A stretch of 64,000 nt of DNA from Candidatus Binatia bacterium (GCA_022820725.1 JAJEFA010000011.1:124001-188000), one strand, 5' to 3'; positions 34,540 to 44,508 are shown, numbered from the stretch's first letter. The notes: generated by a model not told the origin, from the sequence alone. Program-made: numbers and translations.

Positions 34540-36222
34540 CTACGCGCTGCGCAGCACCCGCCCGGCAAACGCGCCGGTATGGTCGAGCCCTTCCATAAAC
34601 ACCTGGCCGTTGACCAGGGTGTACTCATAGCCCGAGGACTTTTGAATATAGCGTCCACTCCCGGCGGGAAAATCGTACACAAAGGTCGGTGGCGGCAGAC
34701 GCAGGTTGTCATAATCAATGACGTTCACATCGGCATAAGCGCCTTCGCGCAGCACGCCCCGATCATGAATGCCGAACAGTTGGGCCGGTTCCGCGGTCAG
34801 CATATGAATGGCCTGTTCGAGCGCGAAGTGTTCGCGTTCCTTGACCCAATACTTCAGAAAATAGGTCGGCAGGCTGGAATCCATGATCTGGCCGCAGTGA
34901 GCGCCGGAGTCGCCCAGGCCGATGACGACCTGCGGATGATCCAGCATGTGCTGTACGGCATCGAACTGTGGGTTGAGGAAGGGGTAGTTGAACAGCGTCT
35001 CGCCGTTATTTTCGAGAGACAGGGCAATAAAGGCTTCGCCGGGACTCACTCCAAGACGGTCGGCATGAGCCTGGAGACTGTCCGGCTCCCTCAGGTCATA
35101 GCGCACCTCTCCTCGGGGCAGGACAAAAATCTGGCTGAAATCAATCGGCGGCGGATCGTCCTTGGCTTCCTGTATCATCCGCGCCTGATAGGCCGGATCG
35201 CGCAGTTTGGCGACCTTATCGGCGAGACTTAGGCTGCGCAGGGCTCGCCATGCCGGAGCCCGGTCAAACGGGGTCCGATTGACAAAGCCGAACAGCACCC
35301 CAATACCCCGTGTGGTGGACTGGGCAAAGACTTTGGCCCCACGCTTGGCGCTGGCGTTGATCTGGTCCAGCATGGACGCGTACGCCGTCGGATGGGGGCG
35401 GCTCTGGGCCAGGCCGAAGGTCACGGGTCGGCCGGTGGCCAGACTGACTTCCGTCATCCAGTGCACCTCGCGTTGCAGGTCTTCCTGGCTGCCGCTGTCG
35501 ATACCCGGCGCGGCCTCGACCACGCCGCGTTGCAGCTCGCCCAGCGCGCTGGCGATTCCCATCAACTCGTCAAACTCTGCAAACGTGCCGGGAACGGGCT
35601 GCCCCTCCGGGGTGCGGTGGAGAATGGTCCGCGAGGTGGAGAATCCGAGCGCCCCGCCGGCAATGGCTTCGGCGACAATATCGTGCATCTTGCCAATGGC
35701 CTCGGGGCTGGCAGGCTTGTTTTCCAGGCTCTCTTCACCCATGGCCCAATAGCGGACCGCGCAGTGACCAACCATGCCGCCGACGTTGACCCCCTTGGGA
35801 GCTGTATCGAGCGCCTTGAGATATTCCCCGTAGGTTTCCCATTTCCAGGGCATACCTTCGGTAATGCTCGCCGCGGGAATATCCTCCACCGATTCCATCA
35901 AATGAGCCAGATAGTCCCGGTCTTGCGGACGGCACGGGGCAAACGTCACACCGCAGTTGCCCATGACAACCGAGGTCACGCCGTGCCAGCACGAGGAGGA
36001 GACTGCGGGGTCCCACCAGATCTGGGCGTCCAGGTGGGTATGAATGTCAACAAAACCGGGGGTGACGAGCTTGCCTGCGGCATCGATGGTCCGTTTGGCC
36101 GCGCCGGTCACCGTACCGATTTCAGCAATCCGGTCGCCCTGGATGGCAACATCCGCGTGTCGTTGTTGACTGCCGGTACCGTCGATGACGGTCCCGTTTT
36201 TAATGACAATATCGTAGGCCAT
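34540..36222 (-). CDS. N-acyl-D-amino-acid deacylase-type amidohydrolase
   Basis: A 560-residue metal-dependent amidohydrolase. The N-terminal beta-sandwich (YDIVIKNGTVIDGTGSQ...ADVAIQGDRIAEIG) leads to the metal-binding VDIHTHLDAQIWWDP and TSVVMGNCGVTFAP; VIGLGDSGAHCGQIMDSS holds the catalytic Asp; the C-terminal part ends VNGQVFMEGLDHTGAFAGRVLRS. AAGGAGGAGTC precedes the ATG. Family members hydrolyse N-acyl-D-amino acids or dihydropyrimidines. There is no signal peptide. Its promoter region is divergent from the broken kinase gene. Substrate stereochemistry is unproven. Confidence 0.87.
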   Translation of the reverse strand: MAYDIVIKNGTVIDGTGSQQRHADVAIQGDRIAEIGTVTGAAKRTIDAAGKLVTPGFVDIHTHLDAQIWWDPAVSSSCWHGVTSVVMGNCGVTFAPCRPQDRDYLAHLMESVEDIPAASITEGMPWKWETYGEYLKALDTAPKGVNVGGMVGHCAVRYWAMGEESLENKPASPEAIGKMHDIVAEAIAGGALGFSTSRTILHRTPEGQPVPGTFAEFDELMGIASALGELQRGVVEAAPGIDSGSQEDLQREVHWMTEVSLATGRPVTFGLAQSRPHPTAYASMLDQINASAKRGAKVFAQSTTRGIGVLFGFVNRTPFDRAPAWRALRSLSLADKVAKLRDPAYQARMIQEAKDDPPPIDFSQIFVLPRGEVRYDLREPDSLQAHADRLGVSPGEAFIALSLENNGETLFNYPFLNPQFDAVQHMLDHPQVVIGLGDSGAHCGQIMDSSLPTYFLKYWVKEREHFALEQAIHMLTAEPAQLFGIHDRGVLREGAYADVNVIDYDNLRLPPPTFVYDFPAGSGRYIQKSSGYEYTLVNGQVFMEGLDHTGAFAGRVLRSA

Positions 36223-36432
36223 GACTCCTCCTTGTGTGGCTCAGTGCGTTCCTCTGACCAGTTCTGTCCATGTTTCAGCGCTCCACTTTGCGCAATTCGG
36301 GGCTTCGTGTCAATTCGACCCTAAAGTCCCCTTCTATCTGGACAGGGGAACCGCCTCCAGTCCCTTGAGCCAAGCGGGAGCCTGGGGTAAGACCCATCCA
36401 AGACCGATGAGCTGAGAGGCGAGAGCCGAGGC

Positions 36433-36834
36433 ATGGAGTATCTGAACGCGCTGCCAGTGGGGACACGGCTAGGGGAATACGAAATCGAGACCGTGCCGGG
36501 ATCGGGTGGGTTCGGGATTACCTACCGGGCGCATGACATGCATCTGAACACCGTTGTGGCCATCAAGGAGTGTTTGCCCCGTGGTTTTGCCATGCGCACG
36601 AGCACCCGTACCGTGGTGCCGACCTCGCAGGCGGCTCGGGCGGATTATGAATGGGGGCTGACGCGATTTCTGGACGAAGCGCGTACTCTGGCCCGGTTCA
36701 ACCATCCGCATCTGAACAAAGTGCAGCGCTACTTTGAGGCATGCGGCACGGCCTAACTGGTGTTGGAGTGTGTTGAAAGCGGCGAGACCTTGAGCGTCTT
36801 TCCCGTTACGATGCTGGGCGCTAACGGTTATGGA
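36433..36834 (+). pseudogene. Broken serine/threonine protein kinase
   Basis: The frame encodes the N-lobe of a Hanks-type kinase: LGEYEIETVPGSGGFGITYRAHDMHLNTVVAIKECLP, with the glycine loop and catalytic Lys, and FLDEARTLARFNHPHL with the helix-C Glu. It ends at TAA in ACGTA-stop-LVLECVESGETLSV, where a Tyr codon is expected (LVLEYV...), and the C-lobe (HRD, DFG) is absent. The kinase is therefore truncated by a nonsense change and a deletion; no activity is expected. Confidence 0.7.
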
Positions 36835-36848
36835 GCTTGCTGACGTTT

Positions 36849-37928
36849 ATGCCATCCCTGTTCCTGATCAGTGCCTTGACCAGCCTGTTGTCAGGCTGCC
36901 TGGCGACCTTCGGGCCGCAGGCCGTCGAACGCACCCATCCGGCTTACAACGAAGCCATTATCGCGTCTATCAATGAGCAGATGCTCCAGAACCTGGTGCG
37001 GATGCGGTACCGGGATGTCACGTTTTTTCTGGAAATAGGCAGCGTCACCACGAGTTTGTCTCTGCAAGCCAGTGCCGGGGTAGACGCCGCGCTGAATTTC
37101 GGCACCCGGGATTCTCTCAGCCCCGGCGTCGGCCTTGGCTATGCCGATAACCCGACCATCTCCTATACACCGTTACAGGGAGAAAACCTGCTCAAGAGCC
37201 TTCTCAGCCCCCTCCAACTCGAAGCCATTCTCGTGCTGACCCAGTCCGGGTGGAAGATCGACCGGGTGTTCGGCTTGTGCTTTGAAAGGATCAACAATCT
37301 GTACAATGCGCCCAACGCCTCCGGGCCAACCCCGCAGCAGGAGCCGGACTATGAAGAATTCAACCACCTGCTTGAATCGCTGTCCGTTTTACAAAAGCGA
37401 CAGCTCATCGAAATTGGCACAACCCAACAGCACGACTCCCCCGGTATTACCGTGAGGCTGGTCGCGGATGATGTGCAACACCAACAGGAAATCGATCGCA
37501 TCTATGCGCTGCTCCAACTCGACCGGGAGGTCAAGGACTTTGATCTGAGCACGGATTTCCTTGAGGTGAACCAGACGCAGTGGGCGGTCCGCCCCCGCTC
37601 TATCTCCGGCCTGCTGTATTATCTCTCTCAGAATGTGGAAACACCCGAGCAGCATCAGTCCGACGGACTGGTGACTATCACCACGTCGAAAACCGGGGGG
37701 ATATTCGACTGGACGCAGACGCCAGCCGGTCGTCGCTTCAAGATCAGAACCAAGGCCGAACGGCCCGAGGACGCCTATATCGCGACCTACTACCGAGGCC
37801 ATTGGTTTTATATTGAAGACACGGACCTGGAATCCAAATCGACCTTTATGTTGCTACGCCAACTGTTTGACCTGCAAGCGGGACAGACCAGAGCCCAGGG
37901 ACCGACCCTGACCCTGCCCGTTAGATGA
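36849..37928 (+). CDS. Lipoprotein of unknown function
   Basis: A protein of about 359 residues I do not recognise. The N-terminus MPSLFLISALTSLLSGCLA carries a lipobox (LSGC), so it is probably a lipoprotein. The mature part has INEQMLQNLVRMRYRDVTFFLEIGSVTTSLSLQASAG, a beta-rich region, a spacer with Pro/Gln (GPTPQQEPDYEEF), and a C-terminal region FKIRTKAERPEDAYIATYYRGHWFYIEDTDLESKSTFMLLRQLFDL. It lies between two decayed genes; a TTG at 36837 is an alternative start. Its stop codon overlaps the opposite end of the GspE remnant by about eight bases. Function unknown. Confidence 0.65.
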   Translation: MPSLFLISALTSLLSGCLATFGPQAVERTHPAYNEAIIASINEQMLQNLVRMRYRDVTFFLEIGSVTTSLSLQASAGVDAALNFGTRDSLSPGVGLGYADNPTISYTPLQGENLLKSLLSPLQLEAILVLTQSGWKIDRVFGLCFERINNLYNAPNASGPTPQQEPDYEEFNHLLESLSVLQKRQLIEIGTTQQHDSPGITVRLVADDVQHQQEIDRIYALLQLDREVKDFDLSTDFLEVNQTQWAVRPRSISGLLYYLSQNVETPEQHQSDGLVTITTSKTGGIFDWTQTPAGRRFKIRTKAERPEDAYIATYYRGHWFYIEDTDLESKSTFMLLRQLFDLQAGQTRAQGPTLTLPVR

Positions 37929-38310
37929 TGCCATCAGCGTCCCTCCGAGTGATACCAATGATGAGGAGTGGATATTGGCGCATGGCCATGGCCTGTACCT
38001 GTTTGTAATCGGTCAAGCCTTGCATACATTTTAACACACCGTCCTGTATGAGCGTGGTCAGACCCTGACGGCGGGCGGTGATGAGCAGCTCGGGGGTCGG
38101 GGCGCGACTGAGAATCAGGCTTTTGATCCCATCGGTGACGACCAGCAGTTCGTGTAAAGCGACCCGACCTGTATAGCCGGGCGGCCTCCAGAAACGGACA
38201 CTAATAGAAGGCGCTCAGGGCCTGGCCGGGCGCGTGTTTGGGTACACCAAATCGCTCAATCAGAATCGATTCGAGCCTGGAGGGCGGACAGGGTCGGCGC
38301 GGCAGAGCGT
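37921..38310 (-). pseudogene. Decayed GspE/PilB-type secretion ATPase
   Basis: On the minus strand the right part reads SRLESILIERFGVPKHAPGQ, then ALSAFY-stop-CPFLEAA, resembling the N-terminal domain of type II/IV pilus ATPases with a TAG at the expected tyrosine-cysteine junction. After a frame change the left part reads PPGYTGRVALHELLVVTDGI, then GLTTLIQDGVLKCMQGLTDYKQV, the conserved C-terminus of the family. The central nucleotide-binding domain, Walker A and B included, is missing. It is a pseudogene with an internal deletion. Confidence 0.65.
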
Positions 38311-38406
38311 GGCTGTGATATCCCTGATTTTCTAGCGGATTCCTGCCAAATCGGGGAGCCTCGGATGCTTGTTTCCCTCTGAGCAGGTGTGGTACACGGG
38401 GCACTC

Positions 38407-39963
38407 ATGAATTTGGTGCATCATTTCTGGAACCAGCTTTCTCACGACGCAGACCGCGTGTTGTTTGAACATCTTGCGCCGTCGGGAGAGATCATCTGGC
38501 GGCAAACCCGCGGCGCCTTGCTCACGGAGGCCTCGCTGTGGATGGCCGCTCTGCGCGGTGCTGGCATCCGGTCGGGTGACCGGGTTGCCCTGTCGCTGGG
38601 CAAAGCCACCGGTCTGGTCACCGCGCATTTGGCCATTCTTGGTGTCGGGGCCGGTGTGGTGCCGCTCAACCCCGCGCTCTCCGCGGTCGAGACTGAAGCT
38701 GTCCTGAAACAGGCCGAGGTCAAACTGGCGATTACGACCGCGTCAACAGTCAACCGCTCGCCGGAGATTGTCACTGCGGTCAACGGACCGTGGTGGGTCG
38801 CGACCCAGGACGATATTCCGCCGCATACCGTCGCGTTAGCCAGCGTGCTGGCCGGTTATCAATCTGGCGCTGAACCCCATATCGGCTCGGATGACGCGGT
38901 CGCCTTGCTGCTGTTCACCAGTGGAACGACCGGGCAACCCAAAGGCGTTGGGCTGACTCATCACAACATCGGCTCCAATCTTCAATCCTTGTTAGTCGAT
39001 ACCTGGCACATGAGCGCTGAGGATCGTCTGCTGCATGCTCTGCCGCCGCATCATCTGCACGGCTTGGGTCTCGGCTTATATGGAACGCTGTACGTCGGCA
39101 ACGTGGCCGTGCTGCTGGACCGCTTCGATCCCGTGGGCGTTCTGACCGCGTTGGCGCGACAGCGCATTAGCGTGTTTATGGGCGTTCCGACCATGTATCA
39201 TCGCATGGTCGAACGCATGGCCGAGCTGGCCGGGGACGTGTCCTATGCCTCAATGCGGGTGTTCATCTCCGGCTCTGCACCGCTCTCGCCGGAGACCTTC
39301 CGGCGTTTTGAAGAGCAGTCGGGCTTCCGCATTGTCGAGCGTTATGGTCTGACCGAGACGGCGATCAATACGTCCAATCCCCTAGACGGAGAGCGTCGCC
39401 CCGGCACGGTCGGTCTGGCCTTGCCGGGGGTTGAGGTTGGGGTTTTCGACCCACATGCCAAGCAGCCGCTCTCGCCAGGGGAGACCGGAGAAATCTGGGT
39501 GCGTGGGCCGAACGTCTTCAGCGGCTACTGGAACAATCCGGAGGCCACCGCGACAGCCTTCTGTGACGACTGGTTTCGCACCGGCGATTTGGGTGTGCTG
39601 TCCGCAGACCACTATCTGTCCATCAACGGTCGGATGAAAGAACTCATCATTGTTGGTGGAACCAATGTCACGCCGGGGGAGGTCGAGGCCGTATTGGAAA
39701 CCCAGGCCGGTGTGCGTGAGTGTGCGGTTGCCGGTGTGCCGGATGCGGATTTAGGCGAAAAAGTCGCAGCCTTCATCGTTCCTCAGGCTGACCAGGACGC
39801 GACGACCCTTGAAGACCGGCTGCGCAAACGAGCCGAACAGGATCTCGCGCCGTATAAGCGACCACGCCTGTACCGCTTTCTGACCGAAATCCCGCGTAAC
39901 TCCATGGGCAAGGTCGAACGCGGCAAACTCAAGGACATGGGAAACGAAGCCCCAGAGGTCTGA
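38407..39963 (+). CDS. AMP-forming acyl-CoA ligase (acyl-activating enzyme)
   Basis: A 518-residue member of the ANL superfamily. The AMP-binding signature is LLFTSGTTGQPKGVGLTHHNI; the A5 motif YGLTETAINTSNPLDGERRPGTVG, the A7 motif WFRTGDLGV, the hinge GRMKELIIVGGTNVTPGEVE, and the catalytic Lys in PRNSMGKVERGKLK are all present. These enzymes adenylate a carboxylate then make its CoA ester; the sequence style resembles malonyl-CoA/long-chain synthetases. GTG at 38389 is an alternative start; ATG at 38407 begins the family. The FAH-family gene follows 25 bases later. Confidence 0.87.
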   Translation: MNLVHHFWNQLSHDADRVLFEHLAPSGEIIWRQTRGALLTEASLWMAALRGAGIRSGDRVALSLGKATGLVTAHLAILGVGAGVVPLNPALSAVETEAVLKQAEVKLAITTASTVNRSPEIVTAVNGPWWVATQDDIPPHTVALASVLAGYQSGAEPHIGSDDAVALLLFTSGTTGQPKGVGLTHHNIGSNLQSLLVDTWHMSAEDRLLHALPPHHLHGLGLGLYGTLYVGNVAVLLDRFDPVGVLTALARQRISVFMGVPTMYHRMVERMAELAGDVSYASMRVFISGSAPLSPETFRRFEEQSGFRIVERYGLTETAINTSNPLDGERRPGTVGLALPGVEVGVFDPHAKQPLSPGETGEIWVRGPNVFSGYWNNPEATATAFCDDWFRTGDLGVLSADHYLSINGRMKELIIVGGTNVTPGEVEAVLETQAGVRECAVAGVPDADLGEKVAAFIVPQADQDATTLEDRLRKRAEQDLAPYKRPRLYRFLTEIPRNSMGKVERGKLKDMGNEAPEV

Positions 39964-39987
39964 AGGCAGCCTGAAGGAGAAGCGATC

Positions 39988-40839
39988 ATGCAACTCGTCA
40001 CCTATGAACGCAACAATCAACGCAGCACGGGCGTGTTGACCGACGCCGGTGTTGTCGATCTCCCGAGCGCCTCTCACGGAACGATTCCCGGAGATATGCT
40101 GCGCCTGCTCCAAGGCGGAGCAGCCATGCTGGCTCAGGCGCGGGAAGCCCTCGGTGCCGACAGCCCGATTCCGCTGGCCGATATCCAGATCAAAGCCCCC
40201 ATTGCGAAACCGGGAAAACTTCTCGGGATCGGACTGAACTATGCCGACCACGCCGCGGAAGGCGGCAGGAAGAAGCCGGACTATCCGCTGATTTTTGCCA
40301 AGACCGTGCCAGCGACCATCGGTATGGGAGAGGCGATTCACCTCCCGCCCGTGAGTCAGATGGTTGATTTTGAGGGCGAGTTGGCGGTTGTCATCGGCAC
40401 CTTGGCCAGAGCGGTTTCAGCCCGGGACGCTCTCGATTATGTTGCCGGTTACACGATTTGTAATGATGTGAGCGCGCGCGACTATCAGCGCCGGAGCGGC
40501 CATACGCCCGGCAAGTCGTTTGAGACGTTTGCCCCGCTGGGGCCGGTCATTGTCACCCAAGACGAAATTCCCGACCCCCACGCGTTGGACATTCGGACCG
40601 TGGTAAGCGGACAGGAAATGCAGCACTCCAACACGAAACAGCTGATTTTTCGCATCCCCTATGTGATCGAGTACCTGTCGCATATCTTTCCCCTGGAACC
40701 GGGTGATGTGATTACCACCGGAACCCCCTCAGGTGTCGGGGCCTATCGCGAGCCGCCGCGCTTTCTCAAGGCTGGCGATACGGTTCGGATTGAAGTGGAG
40801 GGGATTGGGGTTTTGGAAAATCCGGTCGTGGCCGGCTGA
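39988..40839 (+). CDS. Fumarylacetoacetate hydrolase family protein
   Basis: A 283-residue FAH-superfamily hydrolase/decarboxylase. LLGIGLNYADHAAEGG, FAKTVPATIGMGEAIHLPPVSQMVDFEGELAVVIGT (metal-binding Glu pair), YTICNDVSARDYQRRSGHTPGKSFETFAPLGPVI and VITTGTPSGVGAYREPPRFLKAGDTVRIEVEGIG form the canonical active site. CTGAAGGAGAAGCGATC precedes the ATG. It probably cleaves a C-C bond in, or decarboxylates, a beta-diketo acid of an aromatic-degradation pathway. It is paired with the acyl-CoA ligase upstream. Confidence 0.88.
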   Translation: MQLVTYERNNQRSTGVLTDAGVVDLPSASHGTIPGDMLRLLQGGAAMLAQAREALGADSPIPLADIQIKAPIAKPGKLLGIGLNYADHAAEGGRKKPDYPLIFAKTVPATIGMGEAIHLPPVSQMVDFEGELAVVIGTLARAVSARDALDYVAGYTICNDVSARDYQRRSGHTPGKSFETFAPLGPVIVTQDEIPDPHALDIRTVVSGQEMQHSNTKQLIFRIPYVIEYLSHIFPLEPGDVITTGTPSGVGAYREPPRFLKAGDTVRIEVEGIGVLENPVVAG

Positions 40840-40911
40840 ACCCACGGACCGGCTCTCGTCAGACACTCTCACGTTGGCCGCCCCGTCCTGACACAGAGCC
40901 ATAGATGAACG

Positions 40912-42654
40912 ATGGCGGACCAGCGCACCCACCAAGACATTCGCTACGAACCTGATGAGCGCCCCCCGCTCGCGCTCACCCTCGGGCTGGGGCTTCAGTA
41001 TACCGTGATTGCTATGGCAAGCGTCATGGTGACGCCCGCCATAATGATCCAATTGGCCAAAGGCAGCGAGGCGTATTTGTCCTGGGCGGTCTTTTCGGCG
41101 CTGATTATCAGCGGGACCACCACGCTCATTCAAGTGATCCGGTTTGGGCGCTTTGGCTCGGGCTATATTTTACTTATGGGGAGCACGAACGCCTTCCTTC
41201 CCGTCTGCGTCTCCGCGCTGGAGCAGGGGGGGCCGGGTCTGTTGGCGAGTTTGATCATCATTTCCTCCTTCTTCCAGTTCATTATGGCCGGGAAGTTGTC
41301 GCTCCTTCGACAGATATTCACGCCAACAGTGGCCGGTACCGCGATGCTCCTGATTCCCGTCATGATTGGGCCGCTTATTATGAAGAAGTTGGTGGACGTA
41401 CCAGAGTGGGCTTCTCCTGCGGCTGCACCGGCAACGGCGGCCGTAACCGTCCTCGCGATGATCGTTGTGGCGATTCGCGGTTCTGGAATGTGGCGATTGT
41501 GGGCGCCCATCATCGGCCTAGGAGCCGGCAGCATCACGGGAGCCTTTTTCGGCCTATACGATACCGCCCGCATTCCTGAAGCAGGCTGGATTGGGACGCC
41601 CTCTATGGTATGGCCCGGATTCGATCTGAGCTTTGGTCCGCACTTCTGGGCCCTGCTACCGGCGTTCGTGATGATAACATTTGTGGGGGCGCTCGATACG
41701 GTTGGGGATACCATTGCAATGCAACGAGCCTCGTGGCGCAGACCACGGGCCGTGGACTTTCGCTCGATTCAAGGCTCGCTCAATGCCGACGGGCTGGGCA
41801 ATCTGCTCTCCGGGCTTGCCGGTACGGTGCCGAACACGACCTATGCGGCCAGTATCGCGATTGCCGAAATCACCAGAGTGGCATCGCGGGCGGTTGGCGT
41901 GTGCGTGGGAGGACTGTTCCTGGTGATTGCCTTCCTGCCCAAACTGATCGCGGTGGTATTGGCCATCCCGAGTCCGGTGATGGCAGCGTATCTCATTGTG
42001 ATCGTGTCCGTGCTCTTTGTGATGGGTATTCGCGTTCTTGTCCAGGACGGACTCGACTATCAAAAGGGGGTGATTGTCGGATTCTCGTTCTGGACCGGAA
42101 TTGCCATGCAGTTTGGCTGGATATTCCCGGATTATCTCCATGGAACGCTGGGGGAATTGTTAGAGAACGGGGTAACGACCGGCTGCGGCATGGTGATCGT
42201 CCTGACCTTATTCCTTCGCCTGACGGGCTCACGGCCGCAACGTTTCAAGACCGCCGTCCATATAGAGGCACTCCCGAAAATGGACACCTTTCTGTCTGAA
42301 TTTGCCGCCCGCAAACGCTGCGGCCCGGAATGGGCAGAGCAACTCCGAGCGGTTGGAGAGGAAGCCTTATTGACGTTTATTCAACAGCAAGGCGATGGAA
42401 AAGAACGGGAAGAGCGCCAAATGCTCCTCATGGCACGAAAGAATGGCAGAGCAATCGACTTGGAGTTTATAGTGTCTGCCAACAAGGCCAACTTAGAGGA
42501 TCAAATGGCAGTCCTCAGTGAACAGGCCGCTGAGATTCCCAATGAAGATGAGCTTTCCTTGCGCATGCTCCAACACCACGCTACGTCCGTACGCCATCAG
42601 CAATTCCACGATACCGACGTGGTCACGGTCCGCGTGGAGTCGGCGGTCTCTTGA
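40912..42654 (+). CDS. NCS2-type permease with degenerate GHKL/RsbW-like tail
   Basis: A 580-residue protein. Residues 20-440 form about 12 helices of the nucleobase-ascorbate/NCS2 family (LALTLGLGLQYTVIAMASVMVTP, FTPTVAGTAMLLIPVMIG, GLAGTVPNTTYAASIAIAEITRVASR, the NAT-motif region). About residues 447-578 then resemble a histidine-kinase-like ATPase (RsbW/SpoIIAB): AEQLRAVGEEALLTFIQQ is the N-box, but the Asn and His of ExxxNxxxH are replaced, and the DxGxG motif is lost (LEFIVSANKANLEDQMA). It ends RMLQHHATSVRHQQFHDTDVVTVRV. Two tandem paralogues follow. The transported substrate (purine, pyrimidine or other) is not determined. Tail function: unknown, possibly regulatory. Confidence 0.85.
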   Translation: MADQRTHQDIRYEPDERPPLALTLGLGLQYTVIAMASVMVTPAIMIQLAKGSEAYLSWAVFSALIISGTTTLIQVIRFGRFGSGYILLMGSTNAFLPVCVSALEQGGPGLLASLIIISSFFQFIMAGKLSLLRQIFTPTVAGTAMLLIPVMIGPLIMKKLVDVPEWASPAAAPATAAVTVLAMIVVAIRGSGMWRLWAPIIGLGAGSITGAFFGLYDTARIPEAGWIGTPSMVWPGFDLSFGPHFWALLPAFVMITFVGALDTVGDTIAMQRASWRRPRAVDFRSIQGSLNADGLGNLLSGLAGTVPNTTYAASIAIAEITRVASRAVGVCVGGLFLVIAFLPKLIAVVLAIPSPVMAAYLIVIVSVLFVMGIRVLVQDGLDYQKGVIVGFSFWTGIAMQFGWIFPDYLHGTLGELLENGVTTGCGMVIVLTLFLRLTGSRPQRFKTAVHIEALPKMDTFLSEFAARKRCGPEWAEQLRAVGEEALLTFIQQQGDGKEREERQMLLMARKNGRAIDLEFIVSANKANLEDQMAVLSEQAAEIPNEDELSLRMLQHHATSVRHQQFHDTDVVTVRVESAVS

Positions 42655-42713
42655 TGCGTAGGGCCGCGCGACGCACGGCTCCTTACACAACCACGAAAGG
42701 AAGGAAGTCAACG

Positions 42714-44465
42714 ATGGAGGAGCAGTCCACTCACACCCCTCAGGATATTCGCTACGAGCCCGATGAGCGTCCCCCGCTTGCGCTCACCATCGGGCTTGGG
42801 CTCCAGTATGCCGTCCTCGTCGTTGCCGGCGTCGTGCTGACGCCGGTCATGATGATTAGAATTGCGGGCGGCAGTGAAGCCTATCTGTCCTGGGCGGTGT
42901 TCGCCGCGCTCGTGATCAGCGGGGTCACCTCGGTGATGCAGGCCGTCCGTATCGGGCACGTTGGCGCGGGCTATCTTCTCCTCATGGGCAGTTCGGGCGC
43001 CTTTATCGCCGTCTGCGTGTCAGCCCTGGAGCAGGGTGGGCCGGGACTGATGGCGAGCCTGATCGTCATTGCCTCTCTCTTCCAGTTTGTGCTTGCGACC
43101 AAGCTGTCGTTGTTCCGGCGAATCTTCACGCCAACGGTGGCCGGCACCGTGCTGATGCTGATTCCGATGACTATCGGACCGATCGTCCTGGGCAAGCTGA
43201 CCGACGTGCCGGAGGGTGTGTCACCTGTGGCTGCGCCCGTGACTGCGGGTGTGACCCTGGTAGTCACGATTGCGATGTCGCTTGCTCGCTCCAGCACGTG
43301 GCGGCTCTGGGCTCCGGTCATTGGGATAGGCGCGGGCAGCGCGATCGGTGGTCTGGGCTTCGGCATCTACGACACCGCGCGTATCCTTGAGGCGGACTGG
43401 GTCGGCTTGCCCGCCGTCGCGTGGCCCGGCCTCGATCTCAGCTTCGGCCCGGCCTTCTGGGCCCTTTTGCCGGCGTTCGTGATGGTGACGCTCATTGGCG
43501 CACTCGATACGATTGGCGACGGCATTGCGATCCAACGGGCCTCGTGGCGCAGGCCGCGTGCTATCGACTTCCGTGCGATTCAGGGCGCGCTCACTGCCGA
43601 TGGCCTGGGTAATCTGCTCTCCGGTTTCGCCGGCACGGTGCCCAACACGACGTATGCGTCGAGTATTTCGGTCGCCGAAATTACCAGAGTGGCGGCTCGC
43701 TCTGTTGGCGCGTGTGTGGGGGTCATCTTCGTTGTGCTGGCCTTCCTGCCGAAATGTGTGGCCGCTGTGGTGGCCATACCGAGTCAGGTGGTGGCGGCCT
43801 ACTTCATCGTGCTGATGGCCATCCTCTTCATCATGGGCATGCATATCCTCTTTCAGGACGGCCTCGACTATCGGAAGGGCGTTATCGTGGGCCTCGCGTT
43901 CTGGATTGGGAGCGCGTTTCAGCTTGACTGGATCTTTCCGGAATATTTCCAGGGGCCGTGGAGCAAATTGCTCGGGAACGGGATGACCGTCGGTGGCTTT
44001 ACGGTGATATTCCTGACCTTGTTCGTGGACCTGACAGGGCCGCGTCGCCAACGCCTCAAGACCGCCCTGAGCGTTGATGCCTATCCGAAGATTGACGCCT
44101 TCCTGTCCGGGTTCGCCGCCCACCGGGACTGGAACGAAGAGATGACTGATCGCCTCCGCGCGGTCGGTGAGGAGACGCTCCTCACCCTCATCCAGCAGAA
44201 AGAGCGAGGGACGGCACACGCTGGGCGCCGCCTGCTGCTGACCGCGCACGGTGATGGCGAGGCGGCCGACCTGGAGTTCATCGCCGCGGCCGACGAGGCG
44301 AATATTGAGGATCAGATGGCCCTGCTCAGCGAACGAGCCGCGGATACGCCGGTCGAGCAAGAGCTCTCCCTCCGGCTGCTCCGGCATTACGCCTCGTCTG
44401 TACGCCACCAGCAATTCCACGATACTGACGTGGTCACGGTCCGTGTGGAGTCGGCTGTTTCTTGA
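42714..44465 (+). CDS. NCS2-type permease with degenerate GHKL/RsbW-like tail (paralogue 2)
   Basis: A 583-residue paralogue of the gene 60 bases upstream; the N-terminal (QDIRYEPDERPPLALTIGLGLQYAV) and C-terminal (HYASSVRHQQFHDTDVVTVRVESAVS) ends are nearly identical. The permease core has FAGTVPNTTYASSISVAEITRVAARSVG; the tail has RLRAVGEETLLTLIQQK, again without the catalytic Asn. GGAAGGAAG stands before the ATG at 42714. The short spacers after genes 1 and 2 are also alike, showing that the duplicated unit included 3' flanking DNA. Confidence 0.85.
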   Translation: MEEQSTHTPQDIRYEPDERPPLALTIGLGLQYAVLVVAGVVLTPVMMIRIAGGSEAYLSWAVFAALVISGVTSVMQAVRIGHVGAGYLLLMGSSGAFIAVCVSALEQGGPGLMASLIVIASLFQFVLATKLSLFRRIFTPTVAGTVLMLIPMTIGPIVLGKLTDVPEGVSPVAAPVTAGVTLVVTIAMSLARSSTWRLWAPVIGIGAGSAIGGLGFGIYDTARILEADWVGLPAVAWPGLDLSFGPAFWALLPAFVMVTLIGALDTIGDGIAIQRASWRRPRAIDFRAIQGALTADGLGNLLSGFAGTVPNTTYASSISVAEITRVAARSVGACVGVIFVVLAFLPKCVAAVVAIPSQVVAAYFIVLMAILFIMGMHILFQDGLDYRKGVIVGLAFWIGSAFQLDWIFPEYFQGPWSKLLGNGMTVGGFTVIFLTLFVDLTGPRRQRLKTALSVDAYPKIDAFLSGFAAHRDWNEEMTDRLRAVGEETLLTLIQQKERGTAHAGRRLLLTAHGDGEAADLEFIAAADEANIEDQMALLSERAADTPVEQELSLRLLRHYASSVRHQQFHDTDVVTVRVESAVS

Positions 44466-44497
44466 TGAGCCGGCCCGCTCGACGCGGGGCTCCTTTT
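44466..44497 (+). terminator. Possible weak terminator after the second permease
   Basis: GAGCC and GGCTC arms, plus inner CC/GG pairs, fold around a TCGA-containing loop and are followed by CCTTTTAC. The stem is imperfect and the T-tract short. A related but less regular sequence follows the first permease. Confidence 0.3.
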
Positions 44498-44508
44498 ACT
44501 GCGTCTTC

